The notes beneath the pieces are model-generated. The model was not told the DNA's origin. It saw only the letters and a list, made by a program, of their open reading frames with translations, and did not search any database. The translations under genes were made by a program, and so were the position numbers. Shown here in pieces: positions 54,781 to 63,479 of a DNA stretch of 64,000 nucleotides. The stretch is from CAYSCZ01 sp964429655 (GTDB lineage Bacteria; Bacteroidota; Bacteroidia; Cytophagales; Cyclobacteriaceae), in contig CAYSCZ010000006.1 of assembly GCA_964429655.1 (NCBI GenBank), positions 24,483 to 88,482 of the forward strand, read 5' to 3'. Position 1 is the first letter of the stretch. Each line of letters opens with the position of its first letter.

Positions 54781-56929
54781 ATTCTTCATTTCACTTTTAT
54801 TGGCCGTGTTTTTTTCTAGTCACTGTTTTGGTGATTTTATAATTATTATTAAAAATGGTAAGAAAGGCCTTAGAGATGAGGAAAACATCCTTATCCCACC
54901 AACCTATGAAGATATAGGATGGAGCAAAGGTGGATTTCAGCCTGTAAATGGTGTTATCGGCTATAAGCAAAATGGGAAGTGGGGTTTAGTAAACCTCAGA
55001 AATAAAATAATAACAGCATCAATTTACGAATCTTTAGAAAATATCGGGGATGAATTGCTTTTGGCCTCCAAAATACAGGATGCAGATCGAATAACTTATT
55101 TCGGGATCATTAATACAAAGGGTAAGGCCCAGATTGGCTTTCAATACCAATCGATTGAAAAGTGTTCCGAAAGATATTTAGTAAGCGTTAATAAAAGGAG
55201 TACCAAATATTATGGTATTCTGGATTCTAATGAAAGAGCAATAATAGACGTTGCTTACAGGCAGTCAGTTAAATTATCCAATAGTAATCTATTACTAAAT
55301 GATCAAGACCTGGGATACCAAATCATCAATCAGGCAGGCATACATACTTCATCTATTGCCTTTGATGATATACAGCTTCTTGGGGATTATTGTCAAATAA
55401 AAAAGGATGGAAAGTATCAGTATAGCAACCTGTCAGAAACACCTTTACCTAAAGCATCTTTTAAAAATATTGACTTGGTTGGTAATGAGCTTATCACCAC
55501 ACTTTTTCCGGCGTGGCATATTTACAGGCATTCAAAAAAAATAAATATCATTGAAAGTGATACTGTCTATTCTATCGAAAAGAACTGGACGACATCTCTG
55601 TCTAACAACTTTCTGAGGGTCATCGATTTAAGGGATTCAACCACTCATTTTTCTAGTTATGGAAGGTATCTGGGCGGAGGATATTTTATTGCTGCCTACG
55701 ATAAAAGTAGTGTGATATCTAAGTATAATAATCAAATTTCTATTCCACATCTGTTTGATACGATCTTTTACAAGGATCCTGTTTTTTATGCTAAAAGAAA
55801 TAATACATGGTGGTTTTACGATAGGTATGGATCCTTGGTCAGTACAATGGGTTATCATGATGTTAAACCTGTTACCGGGGCGATCATTCCTGTAAGCAAG
55901 AATGGTTATTGGGGGTTTTTTAACACAAATGTTCCGGGAAGAAATAATATAAAGTTTGATCAGGTAACACCATTTGAAAACAATACGAGCATTGCAGAAT
56001 ACCTTAATTTTAAGGGTGTATTAAACCTAACATATGATTGGGTTATTCCCCCGGAATATAATCAGCTAAAAAAGTGCTTCAATCTATTCCTGGGACATAA
56101 GAATGGTACGAACTACCTGGTTGATAACAGCAATAATATCCGGTATGCAACAAGTAATGATCTTAGATCCAACGGGGCGGGCTTTTTGGAAGTTAGTGAG
56201 GGAAAAAAGATCGGATTTATCTCAAAAAATGGTGGGCTAATACTTCCACCAATTTATGCTGGCTATAAAATTATAGATAATCAAATCATTGGATTTTACA
56301 TCGATGGCAGGTATCGGTTATTTACCATTGAGGGGAAAAGCATACCACATGATATGGAAATAAGTGATGTAGTGTCAGCAAACGAAGAATTTATTGGGGT
56401 TAAAATAGGAAAGAAGTATGGGTTTATTGACTATCTGGGCAGGTTAAGGTTTGCAAATCGATACGAAAAAGTTGGCGCGGTATCAAAAGAATATGCTGCA
56501 GTGAAAATTCGTTCCAAATGGGGTTTTGTTGATAAAATAGAACAGCTAAAAGTGCAGCCTGTATATGACAGCGTTGCATTCATTCAAAATAAACACAGCA
56601 TTGTGATTTCTGATAATAAATATGGACTTGTGGATATGGAAGGAAATGAAAAACTATCAACAAATTATGATTCAATATTTTCAACAAATAATAATAATTA
56701 TATCATAATAAAAAATTCAAAGTATGGCCTTACTAATCTCTCAGGAAGGATTATTTTCCAACCTCAGTATGACTGGCTGGAAACAATCGGAGGTGGATAT
56801 ATCAAGATTAAGGTTGGAAATAAATTTGGTATTGTAAATGATAATGGTAATGTTATTGTATCCCCTCAATATGATCAGATATATTATGACGCACTTAATG
56901 GCTTGTTTTTTTGTAAAAAGCTCGATTAA
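54710..56929 (+). CDS. Exported WG-repeat protein
   Basis: A protein of up to 739 residues with a hydrophobic segment (LNRFFISLLLAVFFSSHCFG, about 22-41) serving as signal peptide, then at least ten WG/KWG-type repeats of about 40-60 residues, among them QNGKWGLVN, KNGYWGFFN, KKYGFIDYLG, RSKWGFVDK, NKYGLVDMEG, SKYGLTNLSG and NKFGIVNDNG. WG repeats form beta-propeller-like folds of unknown function, common in Bacteroidota surface proteins. The only ATG before the signal peptide is at 54710, overlapping hemA by 71 bases; a TTG at 54728 or an atypical ATT near 54787 is also possible, so the true start is uncertain. The 3' end is clear. Function unknown. Confidence 0.8.
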   Translation: MYSINCLISNKLLKKPYPKRILNRFFISLLLAVFFSSHCFGDFIIIIKNGKKGLRDEENILIPPTYEDIGWSKGGFQPVNGVIGYKQNGKWGLVNLRNKIITASIYESLENIGDELLLASKIQDADRITYFGIINTKGKAQIGFQYQSIEKCSERYLVSVNKRSTKYYGILDSNERAIIDVAYRQSVKLSNSNLLLNDQDLGYQIINQAGIHTSSIAFDDIQLLGDYCQIKKDGKYQYSNLSETPLPKASFKNIDLVGNELITTLFPAWHIYRHSKKINIIESDTVYSIEKNWTTSLSNNFLRVIDLRDSTTHFSSYGRYLGGGYFIAAYDKSSVISKYNNQISIPHLFDTIFYKDPVFYAKRNNTWWFYDRYGSLVSTMGYHDVKPVTGAIIPVSKNGYWGFFNTNVPGRNNIKFDQVTPFENNTSIAEYLNFKGVLNLTYDWVIPPEYNQLKKCFNLFLGHKNGTNYLVDNSNNIRYATSNDLRSNGAGFLEVSEGKKIGFISKNGGLILPPIYAGYKIIDNQIIGFYIDGRYRLFTIEGKSIPHDMEISDVVSANEEFIGVKIGKKYGFIDYLGRLRFANRYEKVGAVSKEYAAVKIRSKWGFVDKIEQLKVQPVYDSVAFIQNKHSIVISDNKYGLVDMEGNEKLSTNYDSIFSTNNNNYIIIKNSKYGLTNLSGRIIFQPQYDWLETIGGGYIKIKVGNKFGIVNDNGNVIVSPQYDQIYYDALNGLFFCKKLD

Positions 56930-57265
56930 TTTCAATATTTTGCTCAATCGCTTGCTTCATCTTGATGGCTGGTTAAAATTCTTAAGGTTCTTTCGATTTT
57001 TCGCTGTTGAACCTGAAATATGCAATAGGAACCGTGATGAAGGCATAAAAACGCAAAGAAAGAGGGACTTATGTTGATGAGGCATAGCACCGCTATGGTG
57101 ATTCAACAAGTTGACGGTAAGTGCCTATTTCAAAGTGTTTTATGTCTGGAATAGATTTTCTATTGCATATTTCAGGTTCAAGTGTCATATCGTAAAAAAA
57201 AGAATCTACGAATGGCCGTCGATGGATAGGAACAACTGTAAAAGCGTATTACCTTTAACTATGGG
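56930..57265. other. Intergenic region carrying a MITE-like element
   Basis: The 336 bases between the WG-repeat and phytase genes have no gene that can be supported: open frames here are short, lack family resemblance and cross the repeat. About half of the region is the inverted-repeat element at 57007-57181. The remaining flanks are AT-rich and show no promoter or terminator that I can recognise. Confidence 0.55.
57007..57181. mobile_element. MITE-like element with perfect 22-bp terminal inverted repeats
   Basis: Left end 57007-57028 reads TTGAACCTGAAATATGCAAT plus AG, and 57160-57181 is its exact reverse complement. The 175-bp span has no coding capacity. Its middle holds a nested hairpin, CATAGC-ACC-GCTATG (about 57083-57097), inside GTTGA/TCAAC arms. 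Terminal inverted repeats around a short noncoding core are the pattern of miniature inverted-repeat transposable elements. No clear target-site duplication flanks it, so the element could be old, or the repeats could have another role such as a long RNA hairpin. Confidence 0.55.
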
Positions 57266-58342
57266 TTATTCTCCTAAAATATCCGCCACAGAATAAATTT
57301 GAAATGTTTTATCATCAGACATGGCGACAAACATTCCTTTTGGAAAGTTTTCATTCAGTGGTAATTGTGTGATCTCCGAACCATCACTATCCAGGGTACT
57401 AAGCTTTACCTCTTTTACCAATTGATGATTGTGGGGGTTCTGCGCACTTCCTTCACGGCTGAAAATATGAAATTCATTGGCTTGTTGATCAGACACAAGA
57501 ATATATCCCGCCGTATCATTTTTTTTATAGATTGAAATTCCTTCGTGATCATCTTCAAAACCCTCCGTTCCAAATACCGCCAACTCCTGGTTATTACTTT
57601 TTCCTGGATCAGCAAAGTATTTTCTTATTCCAAAAGTTTCATCAGAATAGTATATATAGCCCAGTTCATTATCTATGGCGACAGCCTCCACTTCATTGCC
57701 TTCATAAACACCAAATTTTCTAACTAATTTTCCATTTACTGCAGTATCCGAACCCATCAGCTCGTACTGCCATAAGTAGTCATTATTATTTTCAGGGTTC
57801 TCTTTTCTGCTGACAATAGCAAAAATCTTGTTATCCTCTGGTCTAGTGTACAAGGCAAGCCCCATAGGCTGCTTATATTCAGTCTCTTCAAAAACCGGTA
57901 TCCCTCCATTATCTATAAATTCCATTTCAGGAATTTTCATTACCCTGATTACGGATTTCATACGTTCTGTGAATACAGCGATATCCGTGGTATCCGTACC
58001 GAACACAAAGTCGTAGGCAACATCTATATTGTTTGGCCTGTCAATTCCCCTGACGCTTCTTTGTATTTTACCTTCAAGATTAAAAGCATAAACTGCTCCA
58101 TCCCCTTCGTGCTTATCAGTGCCTAGAATTAGGCTTCCTGGTAAGTTGTTTTTATTGACCCATATGGCAGGATCATCGCTGTCGTACTTAACAGGTTCTG
58201 TAACAAATAGCGGCTTGATTTTTAATAAACCAGAGCGCTCATCTTTTTTTTCATGGGAGCTACACCCTGTGATTATCAAAAATGATACGATAAAATACAG
58301 TTTATATAAGCTTACCTTAAGAGGTGACGTATTTAATTCCAT
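57266..58342 (-). CDS. Beta-propeller phytase lipoprotein (3-phytase)
   Basis: A 358-residue lipoprotein with lipobox IITGC (about residue 27). Beta-propeller phytases are calcium-dependent and release phosphate from phytate. The family blocks are all visible: SDDPAIWVNKNN and LILGTDK (about 55-77), RPNNIDVAYDF (about 101-111), KQPMGLALYTRPED (about 152-165), the EAVAIDNELGYIYYSDE blade with FGIRKY (about 222-245), DDHEGISIYKK (about 263-273), GYILVSDQQANEFHIFSR (about 279-296) and NFPKGMFVAMSDD (about 334-346). Acidic residues in these blocks bind calcium. It is divergent from a secreted protein and a TonB-dependent receptor, a neighbourhood that suggests a phytate/phosphate-uptake role. Confidence 0.92.
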   Translation of the reverse strand: MELNTSPLKVSLYKLYFIVSFLIITGCSSHEKKDERSGLLKIKPLFVTEPVKYDSDDPAIWVNKNNLPGSLILGTDKHEGDGAVYAFNLEGKIQRSVRGIDRPNNIDVAYDFVFGTDTTDIAVFTERMKSVIRVMKIPEMEFIDNGGIPVFEETEYKQPMGLALYTRPEDNKIFAIVSRKENPENNNDYLWQYELMGSDTAVNGKLVRKFGVYEGNEVEAVAIDNELGYIYYSDETFGIRKYFADPGKSNNQELAVFGTEGFEDDHEGISIYKKNDTAGYILVSDQQANEFHIFSREGSAQNPHNHQLVKEVKLSTLDSDGSEITQLPLNENFPKGMFVAMSDDKTFQIYSVADILGE

Positions 58343-58766
58343 TTTGAATAAAAGCCATCCCTTTAGAGATGGCTATAGTTGTTGTGGTTTTGACTTTATT
58401 TACTGTTTGGATAATTGTTCATATTTTTTGACGCCTTAAAAATGCAGTAAGAAATTATAAATACTATAAGGAAGCCATTAACTGAAGGTTATTATTTCAT
58501 AATGAAACCAATGGAAAAGCGTGCGATTATTAAAAAAATTTTAACATTTTAAATCATTGATATTCAATTATTTATGTCTACCCAAAATACTAAATAAAAT
58601 ATCACTTAAACAATTTGGGTATTTTAATAACCCTTGGAAATTCAGAACAAATATTTATTCAAATAATTAGCAGCAAGGTGATATATACTTAACACAACCG
58701 TAATCGAAAGGGCAAATATTGGTTTTAATTTTCAGAAGAAATTATTCACCCAAAACTACATTTGCT
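58343..58766. other. Divergent intergenic region between phytase and the secreted tandem-domain protein
   Basis: This 424-base AT-rich region must hold the promoters of both divergent transcripts, but no convincing -33/-7 pair was found. A TACATTTG at 58757-58764 sits only two bases before the ATG and is too close. It contains the hairpin at 58353-58374 and a weaker one around 58617-58637 (GGGTATT/AATAACCC). No Pho-box-like direct repeats were recognised with confidence. Confidence 0.5.
58353..58374 (-). promoter_or_regulatory. Hairpin in the phytase 5' leader
   Basis: The arms AGCCATC and GATGGCT (58353-58359, 58368-58374) form a 7-bp stem ten bases before the phytase ATG. On the phytase strand the stem is followed by TTTTATT, so it looks like a small terminator or attenuator directly before the coding region. 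It could also control translation. Confidence 0.4.
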
Positions 58767-60455
58767 ATGAAAAAAACTTTACTTCTATTATTTATTGGTC
58801 TGTTATTTACAGATTTGGTATTCGCACAACAAATAACCCTCAGGGTTCCTATTGTTAAAACAGAAACGGTCACTGAGGAAGATGATGGAGAAACCATAAC
58901 ATTTGATGCTTCATCTGATGATGCTGAGCAAGAAAATGATGAGATAGATGCCTTATTTGACGATGACATTGACGCTGGATGGGAAGGTGAACCAGAGGAT
59001 CAAAACATTTTAACTGCCGGGCTTCGTTTTCAGAATATTACAATCCCAAGAGGTGCAGTGATAGAATCTGCCATCATTGAAGTTTGGTCGCATGAATCAA
59101 AAACCACTGAAGATGTAGCGGAGCTTACCATTTATGCGGAAAAAACTGCTAACGCCTCAACTTTCACCGAAGATGCGCTGATTACAGACCGCACCTCTAC
59201 TGATGCACAAATTGAATGGACCGTAAATGAAGAATGGGGATTGTGGACCAGACATGAAACACCAGACCTTAAAGCCATTGTCCAGGAAATTGTTGATATG
59301 GATGATTGGCAATCCAGTAATTCAATAGCTTTTATAATTGACGGAGAAGACCAGGGGCCCAGCGAAGTAGAAAATGCCCGGGAATGGGAATCTTTTGAAA
59401 ATATTGCAGATCCTGAAGATGGTGGTGATGGACAAAACCATCCTGAACGCGTACCTGCTTTAGTAATAACCTACACGACCGCTGATGCTGGTTTATTAAA
59501 AATACCGATCGTTCAAACGGAGCTAGTCACAGAGTTTGTAGAGGACGACAATGATGTCGTAATAGACACTATAACATTTGCTGCTTCTTCTGATGATGCT
59601 GAACAGGAGAATGATGAAATCGATGCGCTATTTGATGATGACATAGATGCAGGTTGGGAAGGTGAACCCGAAGACCAAAATATATTAACCGCAGGATTAA
59701 GATTTCAAAATATTGGCATCCCACAGGGAGCGACCATTGATTCAGTATTTATTGAAGTGGTATCCCATGAAGCTAAAACAACCGCTGATGTTGCCAATCT
59801 TACAATATACGCTGAGGACACGGATAATGCGCAAACATTCACTGAGGATGCGTTAATCACCGATAGAACATCTACAGATGCTCAGATTCAGTGGATTGTA
59901 GACGAAGAATGGGGGCTGTGGACAACACATAGAACACCGGACCTCAAAGATATTGTACAGGAAGTAGTAGACCGTGGCGGATGGTCTCCTGGAAATTCAA
60001 TTGCTTTCATTTTTGATGGTGAAGATCAAGGACCAAGCGAAGTTGAAAATGCTCGTGAATGGGAATCTTTTGAAAACATAGCTGATCCTGAGGATGGAGG
60101 TGATGGTCAAAATCATCCTGAGCGAATACCACGCCTTATAGTTTATTATGGTGGATTTACTGATGATGGTGGTGATGGCAGTGGTGAAGGCATGGTGACA
60201 TCCGTTGAAATTCCCGTAGAACCAGTTACAAGGATGTATCCTAATCCTGCAAGCACCTACTTCAATATTGAATTGAAAAATGCTGATGATGCAATCATAT
60301 CAATATTGAATTTAAATGGTGTAATGATTAGCCAGTTTTCCAATAATGGTCATAGAAATCTTAAAATGAACACTTCATCGTTCAGACAAGGTTTGTACAT
60401 CGTAAACGTTAAGCAATCCGGGCAATCTTTCAATACCCGATTAATCATAAAATAA
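58767..60455 (+). CDS. Secreted protein with two near-identical domains and a type IX sorting tail
   Basis: A 562-residue exported protein. The signal peptide (1-20) begins at ATG 58767 and ends LVFA-QQ; an upstream in-frame start would only add a polar extension. Two about 215-residue domains follow (residues 25-237 and 244-461), each with an acidic block DDAEQENDEIDALFDDDIDA, a GLRFQNI strand motif, a TPDLK..IVQE..D motif and an EDQGPSEVENAREWESFENI block. They resemble a DNRLRE-like beta-sandwich found in other secreted proteins. The C-terminus (about 485-562, RMYPNPASTYFNIELKN to GLYIVNVKQSG) is a type A type IX sorting domain. Between a phytase and a TonB-dependent receptor it may bind calcium, phytate or surface glycan; function is not known. 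Confidence 0.88.
   Translation: MKKTLLLLFIGLLFTDLVFAQQITLRVPIVKTETVTEEDDGETITFDASSDDAEQENDEIDALFDDDIDAGWEGEPEDQNILTAGLRFQNITIPRGAVIESAIIEVWSHESKTTEDVAELTIYAEKTANASTFTEDALITDRTSTDAQIEWTVNEEWGLWTRHETPDLKAIVQEIVDMDDWQSSNSIAFIIDGEDQGPSEVENAREWESFENIADPEDGGDGQNHPERVPALVITYTTADAGLLKIPIVQTELVTEFVEDDNDVVIDTITFAASSDDAEQENDEIDALFDDDIDAGWEGEPEDQNILTAGLRFQNIGIPQGATIDSVFIEVVSHEAKTTADVANLTIYAEDTDNAQTFTEDALITDRTSTDAQIQWIVDEEWGLWTTHRTPDLKDIVQEVVDRGGWSPGNSIAFIFDGEDQGPSEVENAREWESFENIADPEDGGDGQNHPERIPRLIVYYGGFTDDGGDGSGEGMVTSVEIPVEPVTRMYPNPASTYFNIELKNADDAIISILNLNGVMISQFSNNGHRNLKMNTSSFRQGLYIVNVKQSGQSFNTRLIIK
58839..59477 (+). repeat. First copy of the tandem coding repeat
   Basis: Encodes residues 25-237 of the secreted protein. 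A 41-residue block (51-91) and a 37-residue block (192-228) are identical in protein sequence to the second copy, while the DNA differs at many synonymous sites (23 of 41 codons in the first block). Confidence 0.9.
59496..60149 (+). repeat. Second copy of the tandem coding repeat
   Basis: Encodes residues 244-461 of the secreted protein. The identical blocks are residues 276-316 and 417-453. Divergence at silent sites shows that the duplication is not recent even though the protein is nearly unchanged. Confidence 0.9.
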
Positions 60456-60469
60456 TTTTTAATTGCTGA

Positions 60470-60515
60470 AAGCACATCCATCATGCCATTATCACCTGGA
60501 TGTGCTTCTTTTATT
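60470..60515 (+). terminator. Rho-independent terminator after the secreted tandem-domain gene
   Basis: A perfect 11-bp stem AAGCACATCCA/TGGATGTGCTT with a 16-base loop is followed by CTTTTATTT, 14 bases after the stop codon. It would uncouple the upstream gene from the receptor gene starting at 60532, although read-through is possible. Confidence 0.78.
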
Positions 60516-60531
60516 TAACCCATACTGATCA

Positions 60532-63420
60532 ATGAAGTCTTCAACTCGATCTTGCTTACTTTCAATAATCCTTTTTGGCCTACCATTTAACTCCTGGGCT
60601 CAATATGCCATCAATGGAAAGGTGGTTGATGATGTGACCGGAGAGGCATTACTTGGAGCAACCGTGGTGATTCAAGGGAATAAAGGAATGATTACCGATC
60701 TTGATGGTCGTTTTGCAATTCGGGGTATTAAAAAATCCGACATCCAATTGGATGTCAGTTATGTGGGTTATGAGCCAAAATCAGTTGATATTAAACTTTC
60801 AGAAAAGGTAACTAAGCTAGCAGTTCGTATGCGTGAAAGTTCCACCGCGTTAGATGAAGTTGTGGTAAATGGTATTGCTGAAGGGCAGATTGCAGCCATG
60901 ATAAATATGAAAAAGGCTGAAACGATCAAGAATGTGGTTTCTTCAGAACAGATAGTCACCTTCCCGGATCTTAATGCTGCGGAAGTCATGCAACGAATTC
61001 CCGGAATCACCCTTCAAAGGGACCAGGGAGAAGGTCGATTTGTACAGCTTAGAGGTACACCCCCGGAATTAACAAATTTTAATATTAATGGAGAGCAAAT
61101 TCCTTCACCGGAAGGTGATTTTAGGTATGTTGGATTAGACATAATCCCTTCTGATCAAATAGAATTCATTGAGGTGACTAAAGTTATGACACCCGATATG
61201 GATGGAGATGGCATTGGCGGTTCTGTAAATGTAATTACCAAAGAAGCTAAAGAGGGCCCACCACAAATAAGAGCAGTGCTCGCATCCGGGTACAACAATC
61301 TAAGGGAAACACCTATTTATAATTTACAGTTCGCTTACGGTGAACGTTTCAATAAATTTGGTTTCCAAATAAACGGAAGTTTTTTTGAGAACAACCAGGG
61401 TTCTGATAATATAGAATATAAGTACGTTAAAGGTCCTTTTTTCGGAGATGATAGTCAGCAGCAGGGAAAAGAAAATTTTAACTTACACTACAGAGAAGTG
61501 CAATTAAGACATTATGACATTACACGCACACGAATAGCAGTTAGTCCATCATTAGACTATAAGTTTAATGATCATTCGAAAATTTTCCTGAAGGGGATGT
61601 ACAATAGTTTTGTTGATGAGGAAACGCGTCGTAGAAAAATATTTGACCTGGAAGATCCTCTGAGTGCCACCGCGTTTTTATTTGGTGGGATTGACCATGA
61701 TGTACGATTCAGGACTCAAAAACAACAACTTAGCACATTAGCCTTTGGAGGTGAACACGCCATTGGTAAGATTAATCTGGATTATCAACTTTTTGTGGCT
61801 GAAGCAAGTGAAACTACTCCTGATTATTTTGAGGCACGATTTGAAAGTCCGGGTCAGGCTATTAGAATCGATTTTGACCTATCAGATCCGGAGTATCCCA
61901 GAGCAACTTTTCCTAATCCTTCAAGCGCCGACAATGCCACTGATTTTGAAAATTTTGAACTGGATGAAATGCAACTTGAAGACAGTAATGTTGAAGAGTT
62001 TCTTTTCACCCCAAGAATTAACATTCAGATACCATACGCACTTTCTAACAAACAAGATGGATACTTAAAATTTGGAGGTAAGATTAGAAGTAGAACAAAA
62101 GAACAGAAAGTTGAAAACACAACCTTGGGTGCATACTTTGAAACATCAAATATCTATCCTGGTGAAGGTGAGCCATTAAACCTTGCCATTGCTTCAGATG
62201 ATTTTCGGGAAGATAACCTGCTAAATCAAGGATATGTACTGGAATACATGCCTTCCAAAGATATATTACTTGACCATTATGAGTTCAATAAACAGTTTTA
62301 TATATTTAACAGGAATGAATTCAGGAAGAATTCCTTCAACCAGGATTATAAATATGAGGAGGACATATATGCAGCTTATGGTATGTTTAGGCATAACATT
62401 AATAGGCTAATGATTCTTGGTGGTCTGCGCTTTGAAAGAACTGATGTTACAGAAAATACAGGTTTCGGTGTAATCCTTGATGGAAATCGTTTTGTTGGTA
62501 TAGATACTATAAGAAATTCCAAAATACAAGATTTCTGGTTACCACAAATACAACTAAAATATGCGGTAAATTCTGAAATAAATGCCCGTGCTTCCATCAC
62601 TCGTACTTATGCGCGCCCAAATTACGTAGATGTGATCCCATCCAGGGAAGAGGATCGTAACGAGGTAGAAATTGGTAATCCTGATATTAATTTTCCAACT
62701 TCCACTAACATTGACTTAATGGTTGAACGCTATCATAAAGGTAGTATCCTGTCAGCAGGATTTTTCTATAAAAAGATTGAGGATTTTATCTACAATTTCA
62801 AACGCTTCGGGCGGGAAGGTGAGCCTGGTTCTGGAAATTTCCCGGTATTTGAATTTACCAAGCCTCTTAATGGTAAGGATGCGGATATCTTTGGTGCAGA
62901 ACTTCAATTACAATCTAAGTTCAACTTTCTTCCGGGCATTTTAAGTGATTTTGGCCTATACACAAACTATACGTATACTTACTCTCAAGCCTTTCTTCCA
63001 CAACGTGTATCTGCTAATTTTGCTGAAGCCATAATCATTGATGTATTAGAAGATGATTTGTCTGAATTTTTTACTCAAGATGAACAAGAAGAGATTCCGT
63101 TACCCGGACAGGCAGAACATACAGCCAATTTTGCGCTTTTTTATGATGGCCCTAGATTTTTTGCACGGCTCACAGCTAATTTTCAAGATGACTTTTTAGT
63201 TGAAATTGGCCCTGACGCTGATCTTGACGAATACTATGATGATGCATTAAGACTTGACTATACCATGAATTATACATTAAATGATAACATAACACTATTC
63301 GGGGATTGGATTAACATAACAAATACTCCACTTCGTTTTTATCTTGGTGAGGAAGATGTTATAAAACAGCAGGAATTCTATTCATGGTGGTTTCGATTGG
63401 GTGCAAGAATCAATTTATAA
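60532..63420 (+). CDS. TonB-dependent outer-membrane receptor
   Basis: A 962-residue outer-membrane receptor for active import. Signal peptide 1-23 (ending NSWAQ), then a carboxypeptidase-like regulatory domain (about 26-105, INGKVVDDVTGEALLGATVVI), a plug (about 125-240) with VMQRIPGITLQRDQGEGRFV and the DMDGDGIGGSVNVITKEA segment, and a 22-strand barrel ending LGARINL. The plug motifs are those of the Xanthomonas/Caulobacter-type TonB-dependent receptors rather than SusC proteins; no SusD gene follows. Barrel motifs NARASITRTYARPNY and EVEIGNPDINFPTSTN are typical. It lies 76 bases after the secreted protein gene, with a terminator between, and near the phytase. The ligand could be phytate breakdown products or metal complexes, by context only. 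Confidence 0.9.
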   Translation: MKSSTRSCLLSIILFGLPFNSWAQYAINGKVVDDVTGEALLGATVVIQGNKGMITDLDGRFAIRGIKKSDIQLDVSYVGYEPKSVDIKLSEKVTKLAVRMRESSTALDEVVVNGIAEGQIAAMINMKKAETIKNVVSSEQIVTFPDLNAAEVMQRIPGITLQRDQGEGRFVQLRGTPPELTNFNINGEQIPSPEGDFRYVGLDIIPSDQIEFIEVTKVMTPDMDGDGIGGSVNVITKEAKEGPPQIRAVLASGYNNLRETPIYNLQFAYGERFNKFGFQINGSFFENNQGSDNIEYKYVKGPFFGDDSQQQGKENFNLHYREVQLRHYDITRTRIAVSPSLDYKFNDHSKIFLKGMYNSFVDEETRRRKIFDLEDPLSATAFLFGGIDHDVRFRTQKQQLSTLAFGGEHAIGKINLDYQLFVAEASETTPDYFEARFESPGQAIRIDFDLSDPEYPRATFPNPSSADNATDFENFELDEMQLEDSNVEEFLFTPRINIQIPYALSNKQDGYLKFGGKIRSRTKEQKVENTTLGAYFETSNIYPGEGEPLNLAIASDDFREDNLLNQGYVLEYMPSKDILLDHYEFNKQFYIFNRNEFRKNSFNQDYKYEEDIYAAYGMFRHNINRLMILGGLRFERTDVTENTGFGVILDGNRFVGIDTIRNSKIQDFWLPQIQLKYAVNSEINARASITRTYARPNYVDVIPSREEDRNEVEIGNPDINFPTSTNIDLMVERYHKGSILSAGFFYKKIEDFIYNFKRFGREGEPGSGNFPVFEFTKPLNGKDADIFGAELQLQSKFNFLPGILSDFGLYTNYTYTYSQAFLPQRVSANFAEAIIIDVLEDDLSEFFTQDEQEEIPLPGQAEHTANFALFYDGPRFFARLTANFQDDFLVEIGPDADLDEYYDDALRLDYTMNYTLNDNITLFGDWINITNTPLRFYLGEEDVIKQQEFYSWWFRLGARINL

Positions 63421-63479
63421 TTAATTTTATATAAAAATTCCCACCCGTAATCAACCCCGGATTGCTCAACATGGCATTC

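Noticed and set aside
57111..57296. 61-codon plus-strand open frame between the WG-repeat and phytase genes
   Set aside because: It crosses the right terminal repeat of the MITE-like element and the 3' end of the phytase gene and shows no protein-like conservation.
58757..58764. TACATTTG as promoter -7 element of the secreted tandem-domain gene
   Set aside because: It is only two bases from the ATG, which would require a leaderless transcript; more likely coincidence.
58839..60149. Possibility that the tandem repeat is a recent duplication or an assembly artefact
   Set aside because: The two copies differ at more than half of the silent codon positions in the identical protein block, so they are real and old.
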